Source: JAUWQU01 sp964605095 (GTDB taxonomy: Bacteria; Planctomycetota; Phycisphaerae; SM23-33). Taken from it: a stretch of 27,526 nucleotides of DNA. Below are positions 14,941 to 21,099 of this stretch, in pieces. The position numbers were made by a program, and so were the translations under genes. Where the stretch lies: contig CAZSBS010000025.1 of assembly GCA_964605095.1 (NCBI GenBank), positions 1-27,526 on the forward strand. Direction: 5' to 3'. The notes beneath the pieces are model-generated. The model did not search any database, was not told where the DNA came from, and saw only the letters and a list, made by a program, of their open reading frames with translations. The number at the start of each line of letters is the position of its first letter. Positions within the stretch are counted from its first letter, which is position 1.

Positions 14941-16374
14941 ATGTCCGACGCCACAGAACAGCTCTACCAGCAGCGCCTCCAGCGATATGTCACCGCGATG
15001 CGAAACGGCAAGCCCGACCGCGTTCCCATCCGCCCGTTCGTGGCCGAGTTCACCGCAAAATACGCCGGATACGACTGCCAGCAGGTCGCGCACGACTACA
15101 CCAAGGCGTTCGACGCCGCCCTGAAATGCGCGGCCGACTTCGACTGGGACGCCATCGTGCCCAACATGGTCTATGTCTGGACGGGCCTGACGCAGGGCAT
15201 CGGGCTGAAGTACTACGGCATTCCGGGCATAGACATTCCGCCGGATACGGGTTTCCAATACCGCGAGCCGCCGGAGGACAAGTCCTTCATGCGGGCCGAC
15301 GAGTACGACCAGCTCATCGCCAACCCGGTGAAGTTCCTTTACAACGTCTGGCTACCGCGAGCCAGCAACGACGTGGTCGCCACCGGCTCGCCCTCGACCT
15401 ACCGCAACAATCTCTCGTTCATCAAGGGCGGCATGGGCATGATGCAGTACTTCTACGCATTCGGCCCGCAGATCGCCGCCATGCGGGAGAGGTCCGGCAC
15501 GGTATCCGCCATAGCGGGCATGCTCAAGGCTCCGCTGGACATCCTGGCCGACAAGCTCCGCGGCTACATCGGCCTGTGCGAGGACCTCATCGAGCGCCCC
15601 GAGAAGGTTAAAGCCGCGTGCGACGCCCTTGCGCCGCACCTGCTGCACATCGCCCTTTCCGGCGCGGACCCGACCAAACAGACGCCGGTCACCATGTGGA
15701 TGCACCGAAGTTGCGTCCCGTTCATCAGCCACGATCACTTCAACGAAATACACTGGCCGACACTCAAACCCATCATCGAGGCCCTGTGGGCCGCCGGGCA
15801 CCAGACGCTGTTCTATGCCGAGGGCAGGTGGGCTGCGCACCTGGACAGCTTCGCCGAGCTGCCGGCCGGGAGCATCATCTATCACTGCGACCAGGATGAC
15901 ATCTTCGAGGTCCACAAGAAGATCGGGCACAAGTTCGCCATCAGCGGCGGCGTGCCGAACTTCCTGCTGGGCTACCGGTCGCCCCAGGAGGTGAAGGACT
16001 GCTGCAAGAAGATCATCGACACGGTCGCCGCCGACGGAGGGTACATTCTGGACGCCAGCGCAATCGTCCAGAACGACGCGAAGGTCGAGAACATCCGCGC
16101 AATGACGGACTTCGTCCGCGAGTACGGCGTCTATGGCAGCGACCATTTGCCCGCCACGCCGCCTGAGCCGCCGGCCCGGAAAGACGCGATCTGCCAGGGC
16201 CGGCACCACGATTTCATCAAGCCCACCATGGCGCCAGGCGTGTGCATCCCCTGGGCCGAGAAGCTGAAGGAGTTGCCACCGATCACCGGCGACGCCGACC
16301 TGTGCCGCCAGGTCTGGGAAAACGTCGACTTCCTGGGCTACCTGTACATCTGGCACTGCCTGCTGTCGTTCTGA
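14941..16374 (+). CDS. Uroporphyrinogen decarboxylase (URO-D) family protein, probably a corrinoid-type methyltransferase relative
   Basis: 477 aa with a URO-D-type barrel. The start RLQRYVTAMRNGKPDRVPIRP is the usual family opening. Later blocks are PNMVYVWTGLTQGIGLKYYG, TMWMHRSCVPFISHDHF, LFYAEGRWAAHLDSFAELP, IIYHCDQDDIFEVHKKIG and AISGGVPNFLLGYRSPQEV. At 477 aa it is longer than HemE (about 350 aa) and lacks the HemE N-terminal signature, so heme synthesis is unlikely. It fits the MtaA/CmuA-like methyltransferase branch, which often uses a His/Cys zinc site; His and Cys residues in the MHRSC and YHCDQ blocks could serve, but this is inference. GAGGAAAGGA lies about 11 nt before the ATG. 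The 115-bp gap from tgt would allow read-through. Confidence 0.75.
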   Translation: MSDATEQLYQQRLQRYVTAMRNGKPDRVPIRPFVAEFTAKYAGYDCQQVAHDYTKAFDAALKCAADFDWDAIVPNMVYVWTGLTQGIGLKYYGIPGIDIPPDTGFQYREPPEDKSFMRADEYDQLIANPVKFLYNVWLPRASNDVVATGSPSTYRNNLSFIKGGMGMMQYFYAFGPQIAAMRERSGTVSAIAGMLKAPLDILADKLRGYIGLCEDLIERPEKVKAACDALAPHLLHIALSGADPTKQTPVTMWMHRSCVPFISHDHFNEIHWPTLKPIIEALWAAGHQTLFYAEGRWAAHLDSFAELPAGSIIYHCDQDDIFEVHKKIGHKFAISGGVPNFLLGYRSPQEVKDCCKKIIDTVAADGGYILDASAIVQNDAKVENIRAMTDFVREYGVYGSDHLPATPPEPPARKDAICQGRHHDFIKPTMAPGVCIPWAEKLKELPPITGDADLCRQVWENVDFLGYLYIWHCLLSF

Positions 16375-16383
16375 AAGAGGATT

Positions 16384-16408
16384 ACCGCAGAGGCGCAGAG
16401 ACTCAGAG
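16384..16408. repeat. CGCAGAG short direct repeat after the URO-D gene
   Basis: CGCAGAGG, CGCAGAGA and CTCAGAGA units follow one another directly after the stop codon. Such purine-rich CGCAGAG strings look like dispersed intergenic repeats, but only this copy is in the window. Confidence 0.5.
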
Positions 16409-16452
16409 ATATAAAGTCAACGAAACCCGAAAAAGAGAACGATCTCTTGAAG

Positions 16453-16474
16453 CCCAGGGATGGCGATCCCTGGG
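16453..16474. other. Perfect hairpin CCCAGGGAT-GGCG-ATCCCTGGG
   Basis: A 9-bp perfect stem with a 4-nt loop, 79 nt after the URO-D gene stop. No T-run follows. It could be a 3'-end stability element or part of a dispersed palindromic repeat. Confidence 0.5.
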
Positions 16475-16520
16475 TGTGCAGGCTCCGCGTGGGGCGTTGC
16501 GAGATGGAGCGTAAACAATA

Positions 16521-16556
16521 AAAAGCCCCTCTCCCCGAAACAGGAGAGGGGTTTTG
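16521..16556. terminator. Strong bidirectional intrinsic terminator
   Basis: CCCCTCTCC (16526-16534) and GGAGAGGGG (16543-16551) form a perfect 9-bp GC-rich stem with an 8-nt loop. It is flanked by AAAAG on the left and TTTTG on the right, so it can act on both strands. It lies exactly between the convergent URO-D gene and the PPC-domain protein gene; the minus-strand side has the better T-tract. Confidence 0.9.
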
Positions 16557-16591
16557 CCTTTGTGTTGAAATCACCTCTTGCCGCCAAGCCG

Positions 16592-17686
16592 CTACCGCCG
16601 CCGTTCTGCCCTGCCTGGAGCGGAAGGCGTCGCGGCGTTGCGCCCGCGGTCGGTTCCATTGCCTTGCCTGAGAGTCGGCTGAGGGGCCGCTGTCGGCCTG
16701 GGCGCCGCACTGGCTCGCGGTGTCAAGTCTGTCCGCGGCGTCACGGTTGTTCGCTGCTCTGGCCGCGATTGTTCAACTCTCGGCGCGACCGCCACCGGCC
16801 TTCGCTCTTCAATTCTCGGCGCGACGGGCACCGGCCTGCGCTCTTCGATTCTTGGCGCGACCGCCACCGGCCTGCGCTCTACGATTCTTGGCGCGACGGC
16901 CACCGGCCTGCGCTCTACGATTCTCGGCGCGACCGCCACCGGCCTGCGCTCTTCGAATCTCGGCGCGACGACCACTGGCCGGCGCTCCTGGATTCTCGGA
17001 TTGTCGAAGCGGTGTTGCAGGATCACGCGCGGCTGGGCGATGCGATTCCGAATGAACGGGATCCACCCGCCGAACGGCCGCTCGCAGCCCTGGTCGCCCC
17101 AGGCGATGCGAACAAGTAAGTTCGTCTGCCCAGCCGGGTATGGGTCGTATGTCGTATATGTCGGCAGGTAAGTGTCCTGCTGCCAGTAGCTGGCCAGGAT
17201 GCTGACGTTGGCAAAGGCCCTGTTGCCATAGACCACGATGTTCCAGACGCCCGGCGTCGGGTAGAGCACTTCGATCCGCTCACTCGTGCCGTCGTTGAAG
17301 GACGCCAGCGTGGCATTCTCCGGCGTCGGCCAGTAGCCCTGGCTGGCAAGCAGGTTGCTGTCGCCCAGGCTGCCCTCGGTGACGATTGTCATGTACGTCT
17401 GGCCGGCCGGGACGTAGATCTGGAAGTACCTCGCCTGCCCGGCGTACCCGCTGAACGGGCCATAAGCGTAGTCATTAGTCAGGCCTACCACCACCGGCTG
17501 GGGCGCCGCTACGATGACGGGCGCCTGAGCGACCATCACCGGCGCCGGCCGGGTTATCACCACCTGGGCGCCGATCTGGCCTTGGGAGAACCCGATGGAG
17601 ACACCCACGCCCGCTGCCGCCGGCCTCGCCGTCATCAGAATGGCCCCCACGCCAAGGACCGCCAGGATTGTCTTGATGGTTTTCAT
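16592..17686 (-). CDS. Secreted protein with a PPC-like domain and Arg-Pro-Val repeats
   Basis: 364 aa. The signal peptide (TIKTILAVLGVGAILMTA, cut near ARPAAA) is followed by a Val/Pro/Ala-rich segment. A beta-sandwich at about 75-175 resembles the bacterial pre-peptidase C-terminal (PPC) domain (FSGYAGQARYFQIYVPAG, TPGVWNIVVYGNRAFANVSI). After about residue 225 come six 12-residue repeats of the form [IV][EV]ERRPV[AV]VAPR, then a basic Pro/Arg/Thr-rich tail. No protease domain is present, so it is not a PPC tail of a peptidase. ATG 17686 has AAGGAG 7 nt upstream. Its signal peptide and upstream region resemble those of the next gene, at 17891-18394. It is likely a cell-surface or matrix component; its binding partner is unknown. 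Confidence 0.7.
   Translation of the reverse strand: MKTIKTILAVLGVGAILMTARPAAAGVGVSIGFSQGQIGAQVVITRPAPVMVAQAPVIVAAPQPVVVGLTNDYAYGPFSGYAGQARYFQIYVPAGQTYMTIVTEGSLGDSNLLASQGYWPTPENATLASFNDGTSERIEVLYPTPGVWNIVVYGNRAFANVSILASYWQQDTYLPTYTTYDPYPAGQTNLLVRIAWGDQGCERPFGGWIPFIRNRIAQPRVILQHRFDNPRIQERRPVVVAPRFEERRPVAVAPRIVERRPVAVAPRIVERRPVAVAPRIEERRPVPVAPRIEERRPVAVAPRVEQSRPEQRTTVTPRTDLTPRASAAPRPTAAPQPTLRQGNGTDRGRNAATPSAPGRAERRR
16781..16996. repeat. Six tandem 36-bp repeats inside the PPC-like protein gene
   Basis: The block (C/T)GGCGCGAC recurs at 16781, 16817, 16853, 16889, 16925 and 16961, exactly 36 bp apart. Each unit encodes 12 residues. Units differ at a few positions, mostly silent or conservative, so the array expanded recently or is kept similar by recombination. 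Confidence 0.9.
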
Positions 17687-17735
17687 TGTCGATCTCCTTA
17701 TCTCTTTCATCTTGGCCGGCTCTTATCCGCTCCGG

Positions 17736-17780
17736 CTGTTAATGCAACAGACATGCGGCAGCGGCAAAGGTTAGCGGAGG
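17736..17780 (-). promoter_or_regulatory. Shared upstream element, copy 1 (ahead of the PPC-like protein gene)
   Basis: On the minus strand CCTCCGCTAACCTT (17767-17780) is followed by a small hairpin CTGTT/AACAG (17736-17740 with 17746-17750). The same 14-mer followed by a hairpin occurs at nearly the same distance ahead of the neighbouring gene (18450-18495). The 14-mer begins about 81 nt before the start codon here. It may be a promoter, an operator or a conserved leader. Confidence 0.55.
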
Positions 17781-17832
17781 CCCGTAAATAGAGGCCGCAT
17801 TTCGTGGCCAGGCCGTCCCGGCCATAAGCAAA

Positions 17833-17862
17833 ATGGGCGTCTCGCCCATGCGAAACGCCCAT
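17833..17862. repeat. Palindromic repeat ATGGGCG-TCT-CGCCCAT
   Basis: ATGGGCG (17833-17839) and CGCCCAT (17843-17849) form a 7-bp hairpin; a further CGCCCAT follows at 17856-17862. On the minus strand the hairpin is followed by TTTTGCTT and lies about 30 nt after the stop of the gene at 17891, so it may also serve as its terminator. The layout resembles dispersed palindromes often seen between genes in planctomycete and deltaproteobacterial genomes. Confidence 0.6.
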
Positions 17863-17890
17863 GCCACCCCCGCGGTTTTTCAACGTGTCG

Positions 17891-18394
17891 TTAGCGGCGG
17901 TAATGCTGCCACGTCGGGCGCACGTACTGATGGTGCCGGTATGACGGCACGACGAATACGGGCGGGCGCACGCCGCACGTCGGTGCCACAAACACAGGCC
18001 GGCTCACGCCGCACGTCGGTGCCGCGTATACCGGGTAGCCATAGCTCGTCCACCCAGGGGTTATCACGCGCGGAGCGGCGTAGTAGCGCGGGGATTCAAC
18101 GTAGCCGACACTGAAGCCACCGCTGAAGCCGCTGTGACCGTACGATGCCCCTCCGCTTAAGCTGCCGTGGAAACTGCGCGGCGAGTCGACTATCCGCGGC
18201 GGGACGAAGTGGCTATTGGACCGGGTGTAACCGCCCGTGTAACCGCGATTGACGTACGACGACCGGCTGTCGGAGCCGCCGCGGAAGCCGTCCCGGCCAC
18301 GATAAGAGCCGCCTTGCGCCAAGGCCTGCCCCGCCAACCCAAGAACCGCACCCACGCCAAGGACCACCATGATTGTCTTGTTCGAGGTTTGCAT
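17891..18394 (-). CDS. Small secreted Gly/Ser/Tyr/Arg-rich protein
   Basis: 167 aa. The signal peptide TIMVVLGVGAVLGLAGQALA ends near residue 26. The mature part is low in complexity: a Gly/Ser/Arg/Tyr-rich stretch (YRGRDGFRGGSDSRSS, GASYGHSGFSGGFSVGY) and then a near-perfect internal duplication, APTCGVSRPVFV and APTCGVRPPVFV, with one Cys in each copy. It ends in a basic, aromatic tail. No enzyme motif is visible. The composition suits a surface, matrix or spore-coat-like structural protein, possibly cross-linked through Cys or Tyr. ATG 18394 has GAGGGAG 7 nt upstream. Its signal peptide is related to that of the gene at 16592, at the DNA level too. Confidence 0.65.
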   Translation of the reverse strand: MQTSNKTIMVVLGVGAVLGLAGQALAQGGSYRGRDGFRGGSDSRSSYVNRGYTGGYTRSNSHFVPPRIVDSPRSFHGSLSGGASYGHSGFSGGFSVGYVESPRYYAAPRVITPGWTSYGYPVYAAPTCGVSRPVFVAPTCGVRPPVFVVPSYRHHQYVRPTWQHYRR

Positions 18395-18449
18395 TTCAAA
18401 TCTCCCTCATTCCTGCAAGTTGTCTTTATGCCGCCTCCACGTTGGGGCG

Positions 18450-18495
18450 GCTGTCACGGAACAAGACAGCGACGAGCCGCCAAGGTTAGCGGAGG
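18450..18495 (-). promoter_or_regulatory. Shared upstream element, copy 2 (ahead of the Gly/Tyr-rich protein gene)
   Basis: CCTCCGCTAACCTT on the minus strand (18482-18495) is followed by a 6-bp hairpin GCTGTC/GACAGC (18465-18470 with 18450-18455, 9-nt loop). It corresponds to the element at 17736-17780; the hairpin is kept although its bases differ. The 14-mer begins about 88 nt before the start codon. Confidence 0.55.
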
Positions 18496-18564
18496 TTGGC
18501 TAATAATCTTGCCGTCGCCGGCGTAAAGCCTGGTGTGTTGGGCTGATTCTCAGGAATCAAACCG

Positions 18565-18570
18565 TATAAT
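18565..18570 (+). promoter_or_regulatory. Candidate -10 box TATAAT for the hydroxyacid dehydrogenase gene
   Basis: A perfect TATAAT lies 45 nt ahead of the ATG at 18615. The best -35 candidate is CTGATT at 18543-18548 (16-bp spacer), which is poor. Confidence 0.45.
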
Positions 18571-18614
18571 TTGAGGCGTGAACGAATCAGTGCATGACCG
18601 TATCGGAGCATGCG

Positions 18615-19583
18615 ATGAAGATTGTTGTGCTGGACGGCTACGCGATGAACCCGGGCGACATGGACTGGTCGCCGCTGACTGACCTCGGCGAGTGCGAGTT
18701 GCACGACCGAACGCCGCCGGAGCTTGTCGTGCCGCGCCTGGCCGGGGCTGCCGCGGCCGTGACAAACAAGGTCGTGCTCTCCGAGCAGGTAATCTCGGCC
18801 CTGCCGGAGCTGCGATACATTGGCGTCACGGCCACGGGGTTCAACGTCGTGGACATCCCCGCCGCCAGGGCACGCGGCATAACCGTAACCAACGTCCCTG
18901 CCTACAGCACGATGAGCGTCGTCCAGATGACCTTCGCCCACCTGCTGAACCTGACGCTGCGCGTGGCGGATCATGGCCGGGCCGTGAGGCAGGGGCGGTG
19001 GGGGAGTTGCCCGGACTTCTGCTTCTGGGACTACCCGCTGGTCGAGCTGGATGGGCTGACGATGGGCATTGTCGGCCTGGGGGCCATCGGCCGGGCCGTC
19101 GCGAAGGTCGCCTCCGCGATGGGCATGAGCGTGCTTGCATACCACAAGAGCCGCACGCCGCTTGCCGGCCCGCCCGAGGGCGTCGAGCTTGTCGAACTCG
19201 ACGAGCTCTTCGCGCGGAGCGACGCGGTCTCGCTGCACTGCCCGCTGACGGATGAGACCCGCAACCTCGTCGATGCCCGCCGGCTGGCGCTGATGAAGCC
19301 GACGGCCTACATCATCAACACCTCGCGCGGACCCGTGGTGGACCTCCGCGCCCTTGCCGACGCCCTCGCGGCCGGGCGACTGGCCGGCGCCGGCCTGGAC
19401 GTCCTGCCCGTCGAGCCGCCAGACGCGGCCGACGACCTCGCCGGTCTGCTCGATCGGGACAACTGCTTCATCACCCCGCACATAGCCTGGGCCACCCGCG
19501 CCGCCCGCCAACGACTCCTTGCCGTCACCGCCGCCAACCTCGCCGCGTTCATCAAGGGCCGGCCGGTAAACGTGGTGAGCTGA
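18615..19583 (+). CDS. D-2-hydroxyacid dehydrogenase (glycerate/hydroxypyruvate reductase-like)
   Basis: 322 aa, normal length for the family. It interconverts a D-2-hydroxyacid and a 2-oxoacid with NAD(P). The nucleotide-binding motif GIVGLGAIGRAVAK is near residue 153. The catalytic triad is visible: Arg in IINTSRGPVVD (about 238), Glu in DVLPVEPPD (about 265) and His in ITPHIAWAT (about 289). TATGFNVVDIPAARARGI and VPAYSTMSVVQMTF are typical of glycerate dehydrogenases. ATG 18615 has CGGAG at about 6-nt spacing. It stands alone, so its exact substrate is not shown by context; hydroxypyruvate/glycerate is the best guess. Confidence 0.88.
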   Translation: MKIVVLDGYAMNPGDMDWSPLTDLGECELHDRTPPELVVPRLAGAAAAVTNKVVLSEQVISALPELRYIGVTATGFNVVDIPAARARGITVTNVPAYSTMSVVQMTFAHLLNLTLRVADHGRAVRQGRWGSCPDFCFWDYPLVELDGLTMGIVGLGAIGRAVAKVASAMGMSVLAYHKSRTPLAGPPEGVELVELDELFARSDAVSLHCPLTDETRNLVDARRLALMKPTAYIINTSRGPVVDLRALADALAAGRLAGAGLDVLPVEPPDAADDLAGLLDRDNCFITPHIAWATRAARQRLLAVTAANLAAFIKGRPVNVVS

Positions 19584-19637
19584 GGGCGAGGGGGGCGAAC
19601 TGTCGACTGCATTACGGCTCAAATAGCAGACATCAAG

Positions 19638-19661
19638 TATATTGACTTTCAAGTCAATATA
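19638..19661. promoter_or_regulatory. Palindromic operator ahead of the toxin-antitoxin pair
   Basis: TATATTGACTT (19638-19648) and AAGTCAATATA (19651-19661) form a perfect 11-bp inverted repeat with a 2-bp centre, ending 16 nt before the toxin ATG. A -35-like TTGACT lies inside it; 17 bp further is TAGGGT, a weak -10. Type II antitoxins with XRE domains commonly bind such sites to repress their own operon. Confidence 0.7.
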
Positions 19662-19677
19662 TGATAGGGTCCATAGC

Positions 19678-19929
19678 ATGGCAAAGGTGACATTGACGCG
19701 AGCTGCCGCCGAGGAATTGGACGATCTGCCTCTGGTGATCCATGTTCGCGTGTTGTCACTGCTGGAGCGTTTGGCCAAATGGCCGTCCGTCAGCGGCGCA
19801 AAACCGCTGACGGGCTCCTTGGCCGGTCGATACCGGCTGCGAACGGGCGATTACCGGCTGCAATTCCGCGTGGAAAAACAAACGGTTGTCGTGGAGAAGA
19901 TCGGACATCGTGACCGGTTTTACGAATAG
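19678..19929 (+). CDS. Type II toxin of the RelE/ParE family
   Basis: 83 aa. Starts MAKVTLTRAAAEELDDLP and continues LLERLAKWPS, KPLTGSLAGRYRLRTGDYRL, QFRVEKQTVVVEKIGHRDRFYE. The GRYRLRTGDYRL strand and the IGHR-x3-Y ending are characteristic of RelE-type mRNA interferases. It is first in a two-gene unit, 8 nt ahead of an XRE antitoxin; toxin-first order is as in higBA-type modules. ATG 19678 is used because the family N-terminus begins there and the operator lies just upstream. Ribosome-dependent mRNA cleavage is inferred from the family. Confidence 0.85.
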   Translation: MAKVTLTRAAAEELDDLPLVIHVRVLSLLERLAKWPSVSGAKPLTGSLAGRYRLRTGDYRLQFRVEKQTVVVEKIGHRDRFYE

Positions 19930-19937
19930 GATCGACA

Positions 19938-20285
19938 ATGACCGTTAAGATTCTGGAACTCGGCGGCAAGCGGTGGGCGATAATGCCGGAAAAGGCATAT
20001 AAGCGTCTGGCTGAGCGGGCTGGCGAAAAGGGCGACTGGCCGGGGCTGCCCAAGCCCGATTCCCAAGGGAACTTTCCTGCCGTGGAATACGCCCGGGCAT
20101 CTCTGGCGCGGAAGATAATCAAGGCGCGTCGGCAGGCGGGATTGACGCAGGCCGAACTCGCCCGCCGGGCGGGAATCAGGCCCGAGACCCTTAACCGCAT
20201 CGAGAAGGCGAAGGCCACGCCCGACACCGCCACCATTGCCAAAATAGAAAGTGCCCTGGAGGCTTCCCAAGGCGAAGGCGATTAG
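19938..20285 (+). CDS. XRE-family antitoxin (Cro/CI-type helix-turn-helix)
   Basis: 115 aa. Residues about 57-110 are a classic helix-turn-helix: LARKIIKARRQAGLTQAELA, then RRAGIRPETLNRIEKAKATP and TIAKIESAL. The first 50 residues (ILELGGKRWAIMPEKAYKRL and a Gly/Pro-rich link) probably wrap the toxin. AGGA lies 8 nt before the ATG, and the gene follows the toxin by 8 nt. It likely binds the palindrome at 19638-19661. Its stop codon overlaps the stop of the opposite-strand nucleotidyltransferase gene. Confidence 0.85.
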   Translation: MTVKILELGGKRWAIMPEKAYKRLAERAGEKGDWPGLPKPDSQGNFPAVEYARASLARKIIKARRQAGLTQAELARRAGIRPETLNRIEKAKATPDTATIAKIESALEASQGEGD

Positions 20286-20758
20286 TCCACCGCCTTGCCG
20301 ATCCGGTCCCAGCGGATTCGGTGTGGCTTTTCGGCGGCGGTGATGTTCTGCAATCTCCCCGCGGCCTTCTTGTTGGCGATGAACTTCGCCCGCCCGATGA
20401 ACGGCACGGGCTCGCCGCCGTATTCACCCATGGATATCCCGGCGGCGACCTGTTCCCAAGAAACGCCCTCGATCGAAGTGACCAGGTCGATCCGGACGGG
20501 CGGGTATCCCAACTGAACGACTTTGCCGGGCTTCTGGAAGTCCTGGGCAGTCAGGCCCACCTGGCCGAAGCCGAATGCCTCAAGAGCGGACATGATGCGA
20601 TGAGAGTTTGCCTCGGTCGGACGGACGTACAGATCAATGTCGCGCGTGTACCGCGGGGCGCCGTGATGGGCACGAGCGTAGCCCCCCACGATGGCATACT
20701 CAACCTTGCTTGCGTTGAATGACTCGAGCAACTCTCTGAAGTCGCGGCAACTCTCCAT
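20282..20758 (-). CDS. Small nucleotidyltransferase (MNT-like; toxin-antitoxin-like module)
   Basis: 158 aa with the minimal nucleotidyltransferase fold. YAIVGGYARAHHGAPRYTRD holds the GG motif and Asp40. The next residues IDLYV give Asp42, and VRIDLVTSIEG gives the third acidic residue, Asp91. FIGRAKFIANKKAAGR near the C-terminus is typical of the DUF6036/MNT-like group. These proteins often pair with a small helical partner and act by transferring nucleotides to a target. Here the partner is the 62-aa protein whose 3' end overlaps this gene by 59 bp. AGAAGGGAA lies upstream of the ATG. Its stop overlaps that of the antitoxin gene (20282-20285). Confidence 0.8.
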   Translation of the reverse strand: MESCRDFRELLESFNASKVEYAIVGGYARAHHGAPRYTRDIDLYVRPTEANSHRIMSALEAFGFGQVGLTAQDFQKPGKVVQLGYPPVRIDLVTSIEGVSWEQVAAGISMGEYGGEPVPFIGRAKFIANKKAAGRLQNITAAEKPHRIRWDRIGKAVD

Positions 20759-20888
20759 GGAATTCCCTTCTAAGGCTATCCACGGCTTCCATGCGTTCGC
20801 CCGGCGGGCGGCTCAGCCAGTAGGCGAGGTCTTCTCTCTCGGCCGAGCGGTCTTTGAGGGATCGTATGACGGCAACCTTCTCGATCAT
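20700..20888 (-). CDS. Small helical partner protein of the nucleotidyltransferase
   Basis: 62 aa. The sequence holds VIRSLKDRSAEREDLAYWLS, RPPGERMEAVDSLRREFHGE and LPRLQRVARVIQRKQG. The YWLSRPPGER and RLQRVARVI blocks are familiar from small proteins encoded just ahead of nucleotidyltransferase genes in planctomycetes and Chloroflexi. The 59-bp overlap with the next gene suggests translational coupling. ATG 20888 has no ribosome-binding site; an extended -10 sits 6-14 nt upstream, so the mRNA may be leaderless. The frame is open further upstream to 21077, but that part is Arg-rich and not protein-like. Confidence 0.7.
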   Translation of the reverse strand: MIEKVAVIRSLKDRSAEREDLAYWLSRPPGERMEAVDSLRREFHGELPRLQRVARVIQRKQG

Positions 20889-20894
20889 GTGCTT

Positions 20895-20903
20895 ATTATC
20901 GCA
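20895..20903 (-). promoter_or_regulatory. Extended -10 promoter TGCGATAAT
   Basis: On the minus strand TGC (20901-20903) precedes GATAAT (20895-20900), which is an extended -10. Transcription would start at or very near the ATG at 20888, consistent with the lack of a ribosome-binding site there. Confidence 0.5.
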
Positions 20904-21037
20904 GGTTCGCCCGCACAAGGAAACAATGAAAAAGGCCCGCCGTTCACGCCGCCGACGGCGCATAAACGGAAAAGCCGGCGAATCTGCTGCGCAAAGAGCC
21001 GCGGCGGGAATACATCCCAGTGACACGGTGACAAGAA

Positions 21038-21060
21038 GCCCGCACGCGATGTGTGCGGGC
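21038..21060. other. Hairpin in the leader of the VWA lipoprotein gene
   Basis: GCCCGCAC (21038-21045) pairs with GTGCGGGC (21053-21060) across a 7-nt loop, 40 nt before the start codon of the VWA gene. No T-run follows. Apart from this and the promoter at 20895-20903, the 211-bp gap from 20889 to 21099 contains nothing I can name. Confidence 0.5.
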
Positions 21061-21099
21061 GAAAGGTCTGGCGGCAATCAGCGGTCAGGGAGATCAACC

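Noticed and set aside
16781..16996. CRISPR-like spacing of 36-bp repeats
   Set aside because: The units are directly adjacent without spacers and lie in frame inside a coding region, so they are a protein repeat.
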